Source of the DNA: Neobacillus nitrireducens
GTDB lineage: Bacteria; Bacillota; Bacilli; Bacillales; Cytobacillaceae
Direction: 5' to 3'
DNA: 64,000 bases
NCBI RefSeq assembly: GCF_030915405.1
Contig: NZ_CP133262.1
Coordinates: 4,431,001 to 4,495,000 of the forward strand
Positions 18,121 to 26,855 of the stretch are shown piece by piece; position 1 is the stretch's first letter, and each line of letters starts with the position of its first letter. A program made the position numbers and the translations under genes. Below the pieces are notes generated by a model, which saw only the letters and a list, made by a program, of their open reading frames with translations, did not search any database and was not told the origin of the DNA.

Positions 18121-18879
18121 GTGCGTGTAGATGGAAGAGAGCCGCTCCAATTAAGGCCCATACATATTGAACCCAATTATTTAATGCACCCCGAAGGTTC
18201 TGTCCTTATTTCTGTTGGTAATACGAAAGTGATTTGTGCGGCGAGTATTGAAGATCGAGTTCCTCACTTTATGAGAGGGGAAGGCAAGGGCTGGATTACT
18301 GCCGAGTATTCGATGCTTCCACGAGCAACTGAAACAAGAAATATTCGGGAATCATCCAAAGGGAAGGTCTCAGGCCGGACCATGGAGATTCAGAGATTAA
18401 TTGGGCGTGCCCTTAGAGCGATTGTCGATTTAGGAGCTCTTGGTGAAAAAACCGTTTGGATTGACTGCGATGTGATACAGGCAGATGGCGGGACACGAAC
18501 AGCCTCGATCACTGGTGCTTTCGTGGCGATGACCCTAGCATTAAATGCTTTTGCAGAGAAAAAAAACTTTGCAAAGTTCCCGATTACGGATTATTTAGCG
18601 GCCACAAGTGTGGGAATCTTACAAAATAAGCAAACGGTTCTTGATTTGAACTATGCCGAGGATTCTAAGGCCCAGGTCGATATGAATGTAGTAATGACAG
18701 GAACTGGTGAATTTGTTGAACTACAGGGAACAGGTGAGGAATCAACATTCTCGTATGAACAGCTTCAGGGGCTGCTTGGTGCTGCTCAAGAAGGATTGAT
18801 GGAACTATTTGAACATCAAAAGGCGGTACTGGGTGAAGAGATTATCAAAAAGATTGAAGATAGAAGGAACAAACAATAA
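18121..18879 (+). CDS. rph: Ribonuclease PH
   Basis: A phosphorolytic exonuclease that trims tRNA 3' ends. The most likely start is GTG 18121, giving 252 residues beginning [14 protein letters not shown], matching the family N-terminus. The ATG at 18103 overlaps the only good ribosome site (AAGGAGGT at 18106-18113) and would add six residues. Motifs: [66 protein letters not shown] and ELQGTGEE. It is followed by rdgB and ysnB in a conserved group. Confidence 0.95.
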   Translation: MRVDGREPLQLRPIHIEPNYLMHPEGSVLISVGNTKVICAASIEDRVPHFMRGEGKGWITAEYSMLPRATETRNIRESSKGKVSGRTMEIQRLIGRALRAIVDLGALGEKTVWIDCDVIQADGGTRTASITGAFVAMTLALNAFAEKKNFAKFPITDYLAATSVGILQNKQTVLDLNYAEDSKAQVDMNVVMTGTGEFVELQGTGEESTFSYEQLQGLLGAAQEGLMELFEHQKAVLGEEIIKKIEDRRNKQ

Positions 18880-18918
18880 TTTCCAAAAAAAGATATAAAA
18901 AATAAGAGGGCGATAAAA

Positions 18919-19527
18919 ATGAAAGAAGTTATAATTGCTACTAAAAATCCGGGAAAGGCAAGGGAATTTGAACATATTTTCTCGGCAAGAGGTATCGTGG
19001 TTCGAACCTTGCTTGACTATCCTGAAATTCCTGAGGTAGAAGAAACGGGCGTGACCTTTGAGGAAAATGCGATTTTAAAAGCTGAAGCTGTCTCTCAAGC
19101 ACTTGGGAAAATGGTAATCGGTGACGATTCAGGCTTGATGGTGGATGCCCTTGAAGGTAGACCTGGAATTTATTCGGCGCGCTATGCTGGGGAGCCAAAA
19201 AATGATCAGAATAATACAGATAAAGTTTTGTCAGAATTGAAGGGATTACCTGAAGAGAAGCGATCCGCACGATTCTACTGTGCATTAGCTGTTGCCGTTC
19301 CCGGTCAAGAACCAATGACGGTGTCAGGCACCTGTGAAGGCCGCATTCTTGAGGAGAGAAGGGGCACCAATGGTTTTGGCTATGATCCGGTTTTCTATGT
19401 CCCTGAAAAGGGTGTTGCGATGGCAGAGTTATCATCAGATGAGAAAAATAAAATTAGCCACCGTGCAAATGCTCTGAAGAAGTTAGATGTCGTATTGGAT
19501 TCTATTTTAGAAAAAGCGGGGCAGTAA
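18919..19527 (+). CDS. rdgB: dITP/XTP pyrophosphatase (non-canonical purine NTPase)
   Basis: Removes inosine and xanthosine triphosphates from the nucleotide pool. The 202 residues match the HAM1/RdgB family: [53 protein letters not shown], the [29 protein letters not shown] block and [16 protein letters not shown]. subtilis calls it ysnA. The stop overlaps the ysnB start by one base. A 14-bp match to the GGTGTCAGGCACC element lies inside the gene at about 19319-19332. Confidence 0.94.
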   Translation: MKEVIIATKNPGKAREFEHIFSARGIVVRTLLDYPEIPEVEETGVTFEENAILKAEAVSQALGKMVIGDDSGLMVDALEGRPGIYSARYAGEPKNDQNNTDKVLSELKGLPEEKRSARFYCALAVAVPGQEPMTVSGTCEGRILEERRGTNGFGYDPVFYVPEKGVAMAELSSDEKNKISHRANALKKLDVVLDSILEKAGQ

Positions 19528-20039
19528 TGAGCAAGGTTTTAGTTGTTAGTGATAGCCATGGATTGACGAAGGAACTCAATATGTTAAGAGAACGGCATTC
19601 TGAGGATGTCGATTTAATGATTCATTGTGGCGATTCGGAATTGACACCTACTGATGAAGCGATATCCGGTTATTTAATAGTGATGGGGAATTGCGATTTC
19701 GGCGGAGGATATCCGATGGAGACGATGGCCGAGGCAGCGGGCAGGAAGTTCTTCATTACACACGGACATCGGTATTCTGTAAAAACTTCATTGATGAATT
19801 TAAAATACAAAGCAGAAGAAGTAAATGCTAATATTGTCTGCTTTGGACACTCCCATGTCCTTGGTGCGGAAGTCATAGGCAGTACATTATTTTTAAATCC
19901 AGGTAGTATCCGCCTGCCGCGCGGACGTCTGGAAAAAACCTATGTTATACTCGATTTGCAAGATGCAATCATCAAGATGTCGGTGTTTGAAGTGAATGGA
20001 AGGGAACTTCCTGAGCTTGCGTGTGAATTTACTCTATGA
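19527..20039 (+). CDS. ysnB: YfcE-type metallophosphoesterase
   Basis: A 170-residue calcineurin-like phosphodiesterase of the MJ0936/YfcE type. All metal-binding motifs are present: SDSHG (residue ~8), HCGDSE, GNCD, THGHRYSV and FGHSHVLG. The physiological substrate is unknown. It begins in a one-base overlap (TAATG) with rdgB, so the two are translationally coupled. Confidence 0.9.
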   Translation: MSKVLVVSDSHGLTKELNMLRERHSEDVDLMIHCGDSELTPTDEAISGYLIVMGNCDFGGGYPMETMAEAAGRKFFITHGHRYSVKTSLMNLKYKAEEVNANIVCFGHSHVLGAEVIGSTLFLNPGSIRLPRGRLEKTYVILDLQDAIIKMSVFEVNGRELPELACEFTL

Positions 20040-20040
20040 G

Positions 20041-20070
20041 AAAGGGAGAACTCCCTCCCTTTTTTCTTTT
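20041..20070 (+). terminator. Terminator after ysnB
   Basis: AAAGGGAG (20041-20048) pairs with CTCCCTTT (20055-20062) and is followed by TTTCTTTTT. Confidence 0.82.
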
Positions 20071-20092
20071 TAAAAAAATAATCGAAATTCTG

Positions 20093-20121
20093 TTGACTTT
20101 TTGATATTAGGATAATATAAT
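20093..20121 (+). promoter_or_regulatory. Strong sigma-A promoter of the interrupted tRNA gene
   Basis: TTGACT (20093-20098) and a consensus TATAAT (20116-20121) are exactly 17 bp apart. Predicted start near 20128, about 19 bases before the tRNA. This strength is typical of stable RNA promoters. Confidence 0.85.
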
Positions 20122-20146
20122 AAATCTTGTCTTAAATAACTCATAT

Positions 20147-20509
20147 GTCCCAGTAGCTCAGCTGGATAGAGCAACGCCCTTCAAGAAAATAGGAGCCTTT
20201 ATAGGGAAACAAGAACCTATAAAGTGGACGACACTATATCGGTGAAGCCTTAACAGATTATGCTGATGGTAATACCGAGGAAACTTACGCCTTTCAGAAG
20301 GAAGAGAAATCTTGAATGACTGACAATTGTCGGTGGTAAAGATTTTAAAAAATAATCTTAACGATTATCGTGAGGTTCCGTAGAGACTACACGTGTCGCA
20401 CCTGAAATGGTGAAGATATAGTCCAGACCACAAACAGCGAATGTTTGGTGACGAAAGTCATAGTGGTAAGCTAAGGCGTGGGTCGGGAGTTCGAATCTCT
20501 CCTGGGACG
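20147..20509 (+). tRNA. tRNA-Arg(UCU) interrupted by a group I intron
   Basis: Two exons, 20147-20181 (35 nt) and 20471-20509 (39 nt), join into a regular 74-nt cloverleaf. The acceptor is GTCCCAG with CTGGGAC and discriminator G. The D stem is GCTC/GAGC, the anticodon stem ACGCC/GGCGT, and the T stem GGGAG/CTCTC with loop TTCGAAT. The joined anticodon loop is C-T-T-C-T-A-A, so positions 34-36 read TCT, decoding AGA/AGG as arginine. CCA is not encoded. Nothing else in the window could supply this tRNA. The gene sits between ysnB and ysoA and is followed by a terminator. Confidence 0.93.
20182..20470 (+). other. Group I self-splicing intron (289 nt) inside the anticodon
   Basis: Core helices can be drawn by eye. 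P2: CTTTATAGG (20197-20205)/CCTATAAAG (20216-20224). P3: CGACAC (20229-20234)/GTGTCG (20393-20398). P4: TCGGT (20239-20243)/ACCGA (20274-20278). P7: GACTA (20385-20389)/TAGTC (20419-20423). P8: CACC (20399-20402)/GGTG (20409-20412). P9 hairpins: CAAAC/GTTTG (20431-20447) and TGAC-GAAA-GTCA (20449-20460). The S segment AAGATATAGTCC (20413-20424) is the group I signature. The 5' exon ends in U and the intron ends in G, as required. There is no open reading frame of note, so no homing endonuclease. Confidence 0.93.
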
Positions 20510-20525
20510 CTATACTACATACTAA

Positions 20526-20557
20526 AAAAAACTCACTTTTATTAGTGAGTTTTTTTC
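20526..20557 (+). terminator. Terminator after the tRNA gene
   Basis: ACTCACT (20531-20537) pairs with AGTGAGT (20544-20550), flanked by A and T runs, ending in TTTTTTT. Confidence 0.88.
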
Positions 20558-20609
20558 TGTCTATTATTTATGCTAAACTATTTCCAAGACTATCATAAGG
20601 ACGGATTTT

Positions 20610-21665
20610 ATGAAAAAACGGGAACCAGTTAAAAAAATTGATAATGTGATCTTTTTTCCCGGACTTGAAAAGAGATTAACAGACAAAGGTCTGGAAAAAC
20701 TTGAAAAGAAAAAATTCCATGAAGCAATAAATCTCTTGGAGGAAGCAAGAGAACATGACCCTGATAATCACGAAATATTGATTGGTCTTGTTCTCGCTTA
20801 TTTTGAAGCATCTTCTTTTAAAAAAGCAAAAGAACTCGCCAAAGAAATGCTGCATAAAGGAATTGGAGACTACCTACAGATGGTCGATCTCTATTTGACG
20901 GTCCTTATTCAGTTGCATGAGTACCAGGAAATTGTTGCAACGATAGAAGCCCTCTTAGATGAAAAAGAGATTCCGCCTGAAAAACAGGACCACTTTTTAA
21001 CCATCCTGCAATTCAGCCGACGGATGGCAGAAAACCGTCAGCCAGAAACAGATATAGATATTGACACAAACTATGATTCAATCGACACCATTCCGGCGGA
21101 AACCAACAGCCAAGAACTCAATCTTTTTTCGATTGATAGCCTAAACGAGCAAATGCTCCTCGTTTCAAGCTTAGCTGAGAAAAATATTCGTCCCTATCTC
21201 TCGGAAATTGCTGATTATTTAGCTGCAGATGCAGGTCATCCCTTTCTTAAAACAATCCTATTAACTCTTTTAAAAGAGCAGGAAATTGATCGAGAATTAA
21301 CTGTCGTGAAATTTGCTAAGGAAAAGAAGGTCATTCCCACACGACTCCCGGAAGTCAGGGAAGAACCAAGATTGACTGAAGTAAAGGCTTTTTTAGCGGA
21401 TCAATTGGAGAGTGAAAATCCCGGTCTTTTTGAAAATAGCATCGGAATGGCAGAACGTAATTTCTTTATAAGCTATCCGTTTGAATTAGAACCGAAAAGC
21501 CCTGCTGCTTGGGCTGCTGCCTTTCACCACCTGGCACAATATTACCTGGGTATGGACTCCGATGTTAATCAGCTGGCAGGTGAATATGAAGTGCAGGTGG
21601 AGGAAATAGAAGCTGCGATGGCGAGGATTGAACTAATTGAGAAAATTTCTTATCCTAATATATAG
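20610..21665 (+). CDS. ysoA: TPR-repeat protein YsoA
   Basis: A 351-residue cytosolic protein with tetratricopeptide-like helices in its first 130 residues (GLEKLEKKKFHEAINLLEEAREHDPDNHEILIGLVLAYFEASSFKKAKELAKEML) and an acidic linker around 140-165. The C-terminal half is helical without a recognised domain. TPR proteins act as scaffolds; no function is established. ATG 20610 follows ATAAGGACGG. It lies immediately before tig, as in B. subtilis, where the name ysoA comes from. Confidence 0.86.
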   Translation: MKKREPVKKIDNVIFFPGLEKRLTDKGLEKLEKKKFHEAINLLEEAREHDPDNHEILIGLVLAYFEASSFKKAKELAKEMLHKGIGDYLQMVDLYLTVLIQLHEYQEIVATIEALLDEKEIPPEKQDHFLTILQFSRRMAENRQPETDIDIDTNYDSIDTIPAETNSQELNLFSIDSLNEQMLLVSSLAEKNIRPYLSEIADYLAADAGHPFLKTILLTLLKEQEIDRELTVVKFAKEKKVIPTRLPEVREEPRLTEVKAFLADQLESENPGLFENSIGMAERNFFISYPFELEPKSPAAWAAAFHHLAQYYLGMDSDVNQLAGEYEVQVEEIEAAMARIELIEKISYPNI

Positions 21666-21674
21666 CCTTCGCTG

Positions 21675-21702
21675 TTGAAAGAAAACAAACCTATGTTATA
21701 AT
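21675..21702 (+). promoter_or_regulatory. sigma-A promoter for tig
   Basis: TTGAAA (21675-21680) and TATAAT (21697-21702), spacing 16 bp, lie 120 bp before the tig start. Confidence 0.6.
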
Positions 21703-21821
21703 GTAGTGGTTGCATTGTGTAAAAAACACATTTAAAAGAGGATAATGGCTTGAGGACAAGTTATTTCCAAACTCAAATTCGTTACGAATGATATGAGAAT
21801 AGATTGTTGGAGGGAAAATGT

Positions 21822-23099
21822 ATGTCAGCAAAGTGGGAAAAATTAGAAGGAAACCGCGGCGTTCTTACAGTTGAAGTAAGTGCGGAAAAAGTGAACGAAG
21901 GCTTAAACGCGGCATTCCAAAAGGTTGTTAAGCAAGTAAATGTACCAGGCTTCCGTAAAGGGAAAATGCCTCGTCAAATGTTTGAAAAACGTTTTGGTGT
22001 AGAATCACTATATCAAGATGCATTAGATATTCTTCTTCCGGATGCATATGGAAGTGCAATTGACGAGACAGGAATCGAGCCAATCGACCGTCCTGATATC
22101 GACGTTGAGCAAATGGAAAAAGGTAAAGAACTTATCTTCAAAGCTACTGTTCAAGTTAAACCTGAAGTAACTTTAGGCGAATACAAAGGCTTAGAAGTAG
22201 AAGCATTTGACACAACTGTTACTGACGAAGACGTTGCTAACGAATTAAAAACTCTTCAAGAGCGTCAAGCTGAGCTTGTAATCAAAGAAGAAGGCACAGT
22301 TGCAAATGGAGATACAGTTGTTCTAGATTTTGAAGGATTCGTTGATGGCGAACCATTCGAAGGTGGAAAAGCTGAAAACCATTCACTTGAAATTGGTTCT
22401 GGATCATTCATCCCTGGTTTTGAAGAGCAATTAGTAGGTTTAGCTACTGGCGAATCTAAAGACGTGGAAGTAACATTCCCTGAAGAATATCATGCAGCTG
22501 AGCTTGCTGGTAAGCCTGCAGTATTCAAAGTAACTATTCACGAAATTAAAGGAAAAGAACTTCCTGCATTAGATGACGAGTTTGCTAAAGATGTGGATGA
22601 TGAAGTTGAAACATTAGACGCACTTAAAGAAAAAATCAAAACTCGTTTAGAAAACAGCAAACAACACGAAGCAGAGCATCATTTACGTGATACTGTTGTT
22701 GAAAAAGCTGCTGAAAATGCAGTTGTTGAAGTTCCTGACGTAATGGTTAACACTGAAGTAAACCGTATGTTACAAGAATTTGAACAACGCCTACAAATGC
22801 AAGGTATGAACCTTGAACTTTACTTCCAATTCTCAGGTCAAGACGAAAATGCTTTACGTGAGCAAATGAAGGAAGAAGCTGTCATTCGCGTTCGTACTAA
22901 CTTAACATTAGAAGCGATTGCAAAGGCTGAAAACCTTGAAGTAACTACCGAAGAAGTAGATGCTGAACTTGAGAACATGGCTGGAATGTACAACATGACA
23001 GTTGACAGCATTAAACAAGCACTTGGCGGCCTTGAAGGTATCAAGGGTGACCTTAAACTTAAAAAAGCAGTAGACTTTCTTGTTGAAAATAAGAAATAA
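21822..23099 (+). CDS. tig: Trigger factor
   Basis: A ribosome-bound chaperone with prolyl isomerase activity. The 425 residues begin [15 protein letters not shown] at ATG 21822 after GGAGGGAAAA; a TTG further upstream overlaps the ribosome site. The ribosome-binding loop [17 protein letters not shown] is at about 38-54. The FKBP domain (about 155-245) contains [21 protein letters not shown] and [13 protein letters not shown]. The helical C-terminal arms follow. Codon use is strongly biased, in keeping with high expression. Confidence 0.97.
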   Translation: MSAKWEKLEGNRGVLTVEVSAEKVNEGLNAAFQKVVKQVNVPGFRKGKMPRQMFEKRFGVESLYQDALDILLPDAYGSAIDETGIEPIDRPDIDVEQMEKGKELIFKATVQVKPEVTLGEYKGLEVEAFDTTVTDEDVANELKTLQERQAELVIKEEGTVANGDTVVLDFEGFVDGEPFEGGKAENHSLEIGSGSFIPGFEEQLVGLATGESKDVEVTFPEEYHAAELAGKPAVFKVTIHEIKGKELPALDDEFAKDVDDEVETLDALKEKIKTRLENSKQHEAEHHLRDTVVEKAAENAVVEVPDVMVNTEVNRMLQEFEQRLQMQGMNLELYFQFSGQDENALREQMKEEAVIRVRTNLTLEAIAKAENLEVTTEEVDAELENMAGMYNMTVDSIKQALGGLEGIKGDLKLKKAVDFLVENKK

Positions 23100-23116
23100 T
23101 TAACCTAAATATTGCA

Positions 23117-23145
23117 GGGCACGATATAAATCGTGCCTTGTTTTA
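23117..23145 (+). terminator. Terminator after tig
   Basis: GGCACGAT (23118-23125), loop ATAA, ATCGTGCC (23130-23137), then TTGTTTTAT. Confidence 0.82.
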
Positions 23146-23308
23146 TACTTTTTTTCATATACATATTATAATAAGAAGTAGGAACATTTTTACCAATGGG
23201 CAGGAAAACAAGTTAGACATAGCGAATAACAATAAATAATTTCCAGACAACTTTGAGATTTATTTTTAGCATTATGGTTAAGATTAATGAGTACATAAGT
23301 TTTACAAT

Positions 23309-23448
23309 GAATCACACCTAACAAAAGTCGAGTTATGCAAAACATATTACCCTAAGCTTTTTATTTCAGTCCATTGGCTTTATGTGTTACAATGCAACAT
23401 ACATACTAATCAATATTAGAGAGAACTCGACTTTTGTTTATGTGATTC
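23309..23448. repeat. Long-range inverted repeat in the clpX leader region
   Basis: The 15-bp sequence AACAAAAGTCGAGTT (23320-23334) recurs exactly inverted at 23424-23438. A further GAATCACA block (23309-23316 and inverted at 23441-23448) flanks it, giving arms of about 25 bases around an 89-bp middle. No T run follows the second arm, so it is not an ordinary terminator. The rest of the 394-bp tig-clpX gap shows no gene. Confidence 0.75.
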
Positions 23449-23493
23449 AAACGCTTACAATATGGAATTAACACGTTTTAAGGGGTGAAAGGA

Positions 23494-24753
23494 TTGTTTA
23501 AATTTAATGATGAAAAAGGACAATTAAAGTGTTCCTTCTGTGGTAAAACACAGGACCAAGTTCGTAAACTGGTTGCTGGGCCAGGGGTTTACATATGTGA
23601 TGAATGTATTGAACTTTGTACCGAAATCGTTGAGGAAGAACTTGGAACCGAAGAAGAAGTAGAATTTAAAGACGTACCAAAGCCGAAGGAAATTTGTGAA
23701 ATACTCGATGAGTATGTTATCGGGCAGGATCAAGCGAAGAAGTCACTTTCAGTGGCAGTGTACAATCACTATAAGCGCATCAATTCTAATAGCAAAATAG
23801 ATGATGTGGAACTGGCTAAGAGTAATATCTGTATGATTGGACCAACTGGTAGTGGTAAAACTTTACTAGCCCAAACATTGGCACGTATTTTGAATGTACC
23901 TTTTGCAATTGCAGATGCAACCTCTCTAACCGAAGCTGGTTATGTTGGGGAAGATGTTGAGAACATTTTATTAAAATTAATTCAATCTGCTGATTACGAT
24001 GTAGAAAAGGCAGAAAAAGGGATTATTTATATTGATGAAATTGATAAAATTGCTCGTAAGTCCGAAAATCCTTCGATTACAAGGGATGTTTCCGGTGAAG
24101 GTGTTCAGCAAGCATTATTGAAAATTCTTGAAGGTACGGTTGCAAGTGTTCCACCTCAAGGGGGAAGAAAACACCCGCATCAAGAATTTATTCAAATCGA
24201 TACAACCAATATTCTATTTATTTGCGGCGGAGCATTTGACGGGATTGAACCGATTATCAAGCGCCGTTTAGGCCAAAAAGTAATTGGTTTTGGTTCAGAT
24301 ATTAAGCAGCAGGAAGTTACACAGAAAGAGCTGCTTTCAAAAGTATTACCTGAAGACTTACTACGTTTTGGATTAATTCCTGAATTTATTGGACGTCTTC
24401 CTGTTATCGCGAGCCTTGAGCAATTAGACGAATCAGCATTGATTGAAATTTTAACGAAGCCAAAAAATGCGCTTGTTAAGCAATATCAAAAAATGCTGGA
24501 AATTGACGATGTAGAGCTTCAATTTGAAGAAGGCGCATTGACTGAAATTGCGAAAAAGGCGATTGAACGCAAAACCGGTGCGCGTGGTTTACGTTCGATT
24601 ATTGAGGGAATTATGCTGGATGTTATGTTTGACCTGCCTTCACGTGATGACATTACAAAGTGTGTCATTACAAAAGAAACGGTCATTAACAATAGTGTTC
24701 CAAAACTTCTCTTAGAAGACGGAACTGTCGTTGCTGAAGAAAAATCTGCATAA
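23494..24753 (+). CDS. clpX: ATP-dependent Clp protease ATP-binding subunit ClpX
   Basis: AAA+ unfoldase that feeds ClpP. Start is taken as TTG 23494 ([13 protein letters not shown], 419 residues, matching the B. subtilis N-terminus) with AGGGGTGAAAGG as ribosome site; GTG 23485 lies inside that site. The N-terminal zinc domain has CSFCGK and CDEC (about 12-36). Walker A is GPTGSGKT, Walker [10 protein letters not shown], pore loop GYVGEDVE, and the ClpP-binding IGF loop lies in [11 protein letters not shown]-terminal sensor 2 is [13 protein letters not shown]. Confidence 0.97.
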   Translation: MFKFNDEKGQLKCSFCGKTQDQVRKLVAGPGVYICDECIELCTEIVEEELGTEEEVEFKDVPKPKEICEILDEYVIGQDQAKKSLSVAVYNHYKRINSNSKIDDVELAKSNICMIGPTGSGKTLLAQTLARILNVPFAIADATSLTEAGYVGEDVENILLKLIQSADYDVEKAEKGIIYIDEIDKIARKSENPSITRDVSGEGVQQALLKILEGTVASVPPQGGRKHPHQEFIQIDTTNILFICGGAFDGIEPIIKRRLGQKVIGFGSDIKQQEVTQKELLSKVLPEDLLRFGLIPEFIGRLPVIASLEQLDESALIEILTKPKNALVKQYQKMLEIDDVELQFEEGALTEIAKKAIERKTGARGLRSIIEGIMLDVMFDLPSRDDITKCVITKETVINNSVPKLLLEDGTVVAEEKSA

Positions 24754-24762
24754 AATTAGCTA

Positions 24763-24792
24763 AGACTCGGCTACTGCCGGGTCTTTTTCTAT
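24763..24792 (+). terminator. Terminator after clpX
   Basis: AGACTCGGC (24763-24771), loop TACT, GCCGGGTCT (24776-24784), then TTTTCT. One T-G pair. Confidence 0.82.
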
Positions 24793-24847
24793 TACTTTTG
24801 ATTTTTTTTGAGGAGAATTTGAATCAATCAGCGAATTATGTGGTTCT

Positions 24848-25073
24848 ATTGGCGAATTTCCCCATCCAATGGGAGCGTTTCCCGATTCAATGAGCGGATT
24901 CCAGGGTTCAATGAGCGAATTTCCCGATCCAATGAGCGGATTCCAGGGTCCAATGAGCGAATCCCCCGATTCAATGAGCGGATTCCATGGTCCAATGAGC
25001 GAATCCCCCGATTCAATGAGCGGATTCCATGGTCCAATGAGCGAATCCCCCCATCCAATGAGCGAATCTGATT
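24848..25073. repeat. 21-bp tandem repeat array (about 11 units)
   Basis: The core GCG(G/A)AT recurs at 24852, 24875, 24894, 24915, 24936, 24957, 24978, 24999, 25020, 25041 and 25062; the last nine are exactly 21 bp apart. Two unit types alternate: one with CAATGAGCGGATTCCA, one with CAATGAGCGAATCCCC. This makes a 42-bp higher-order period, repeated perfectly across 24965-25048. The first two units are degenerate. Because 21 is divisible by three, repetitive reading frames stay open on both strands (7-residue repeats such as SNERIPR). I see no ribosome site or family supporting them as genes. The array fills most of the clpX-lonB gap. Confidence 0.92.
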
Positions 25074-25184
25074 TCCCACCACTATCCCAACAGTTTCTTG
25101 CAATTTGTGGTTTATTCCATCCAACTGCAGGAAATACTTATTAATATATATTTAGTAATAAGATGAAATGCAGGAGGGAAATGT

Positions 25185-26852
25185 ATGAGTTGGACGGGGA
25201 TTGCCTTATTTATACAGCTATTTTTTGGAATCATCATTGGGCTGTATTTTTGGAATTTGCTGAGGAATCAGCGGACACAAAAAGTATCCATTGATCGGGA
25301 ATCCCGAAAGGAAATGGAGCAGCTTCGCAAAATGAGATCCATTTCACTTACAGAACCATTAGCTGAAAAAGTACGGCCAACAAGCTTTCAAGACATTGTC
25401 GGCCAAGAAGATGGAATCAAATCCTTAAAAGCAGCACTATGTGGACCGAATCCACAGCATGTGATCATTTATGGACCACCTGGAATTGGAAAAACAGCCG
25501 CCGCACGCCTTGTGTTAGAAGAAGCGAAAAAAAACCGAAAATCACCATTTAAACCTGAATCCGTATTTATCGAACTAGATGCGACGACGGCTCGCTTTGA
25601 TGAAAGAGGGATAGCTGACCCCTTAATTGGTTCGGTTCATGACCCTATTTATCAAGGTGCTGGAGCGATGGGACAAGCAGGAATTCCCCAGCCCAAGCAA
25701 GGGGCAGTCACGAATGCCCATGGCGGTGTCCTGTTTATCGATGAAATCGGCGAATTGCATCCGATTCAAATGAATAAGCTGTTAAAAGTATTAGAGGATC
25801 GCAAGGTTTTTCTCGAAAGTGCGTATTACCATGAGGAGAATAACCAAATCCCTACCCATATCCATGATATTTTTAAAAATGGCCTTCCTGCTGATTTTCG
25901 CTTAATCGGCGCCACAACAAGAACGCCGAGTGAAATCCCGCCTGCGATTCGTTCGCGCTGCATGGAGGTATTCTTCAGGGATTTAAATCAAGAAGAAATC
26001 GTCGAAATTGCCAATAATGCTGCAAAAAAAGTGAACCTTCAAATAAGCGAACTTGGTGTGAATACCATCGCCAACTACGCCAGAAATGGCCGCGAAACGG
26101 TGAATTTGATTCAAATAGCAGCAGGACTGGCAATTACTGAAGACCGTAATTATATCAAGGATGAAGATATTGAGTGGGTCATTCATGTGAGTCAAATGTC
26201 ACCAAGAATGGAAAGAAAAATTAATGATATTTCTCATGTAGGACTGATCAATGGTCTGGCAGTGTACGGGCCGAATTCAGGTGCATTACTAGAAATAGAG
26301 GTTACCGTAATCCCTGCAAAGGATAAAGGGTCTATCAATATTACTGGAATTGTCGATGAGGAAAGTATTGGCGGGCAAGGGAAATCTATTCGACGGAAGA
26401 GTATGGCGCGCGGTTCAATTGAAAATGTTATTACAGTTTTACGATCGATGGGTGTACCGGCAAATGACTTTGATATCCATGTCAATTTCCCAGGTGGTGT
26501 TCCCATTGATGGACCGTCAGCCGGAATCGCAATGGCAACGGGGATTTACTCGGCTATCTACAAAATTCCAATCGATAATACCGTCGCGATGACGGGAGAA
26601 ATTAGTATTCATGGGAATGTGAAACCGATTGGCGGTGTCTATCCAAAGGTAAAGGCTGCGAAAAAAGCAGGAGTAAAAACGGTGATTATCCCGGAAGAAA
26701 ACATGCAAACCATCTTAAATGAAATTGAGGGTATCCATATCGTCCCAGTCACCCATCTGCACGAGGTATTTGAGATTGCCCTGGTAAATGACTATCAGAA
26801 AATGGATGCAATTCCTGCATCGATTGAACTATCAAAAAAAGAGAGTATCTAA
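25185..26852 (+). CDS. lonB: ATP-dependent protease LonB
   Basis: A membrane-anchored Lon-type protease that in B. subtilis acts in the forespore. One N-terminal membrane helix (about 3-24) is followed by an AAA+ domain: Walker A YGPPGIGKTAAARL, Walker B GGVLFIDEIGEL, and sensor GATTRTPSEIPPAIRSR. The C-terminal S16 protease domain has the catalytic serine in IDGPSAGIAMATG (about 445) and lysine in PIGGVYPKVKAAKKAG. ATG 25185 follows AGGAGGG. It lacks the long N-domain of LonA. It ends in its own terminator, separating it from lonA. Confidence 0.95.
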   Translation: MSWTGIALFIQLFFGIIIGLYFWNLLRNQRTQKVSIDRESRKEMEQLRKMRSISLTEPLAEKVRPTSFQDIVGQEDGIKSLKAALCGPNPQHVIIYGPPGIGKTAAARLVLEEAKKNRKSPFKPESVFIELDATTARFDERGIADPLIGSVHDPIYQGAGAMGQAGIPQPKQGAVTNAHGGVLFIDEIGELHPIQMNKLLKVLEDRKVFLESAYYHEENNQIPTHIHDIFKNGLPADFRLIGATTRTPSEIPPAIRSRCMEVFFRDLNQEEIVEIANNAAKKVNLQISELGVNTIANYARNGRETVNLIQIAAGLAITEDRNYIKDEDIEWVIHVSQMSPRMERKINDISHVGLINGLAVYGPNSGALLEIEVTVIPAKDKGSINITGIVDEESIGGQGKSIRRKSMARGSIENVITVLRSMGVPANDFDIHVNFPGGVPIDGPSAGIAMATGIYSAIYKIPIDNTVAMTGEISIHGNVKPIGGVYPKVKAAKKAGVKTVIIPEENMQTILNEIEGIHIVPVTHLHEVFEIALVNDYQKMDAIPASIELSKKESI

Positions 26853-26855
26853 CGC

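Noticed and set aside
18941..19435. A 164-codon minus-strand frame opposite rdgB
   Set aside because: It lies wholly antisense to a well-conserved gene, has no family resemblance and no ribosome site that stands out.
20182..20470. A homing endonuclease or other gene within the intron, or a group II intron
   Set aside because: No open frame of useful length exists in the 289 nt, and the structural signatures are group I, with no domain V-like hairpin.
24848..25073. CRISPR array
   Set aside because: The units are contiguous with no unique spacers, the period is 21 bp, and no cas genes are near.
24838..25144. Overlapping open frames on both strands with 7-residue repeats (SNERIPR, MSGFQGP, GIRSLDH)
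   Set aside because: A 21-bp period keeps every frame open without selection. No ribosome site or recognisable family supports any of them, so the stretch is treated as a DNA repeat.
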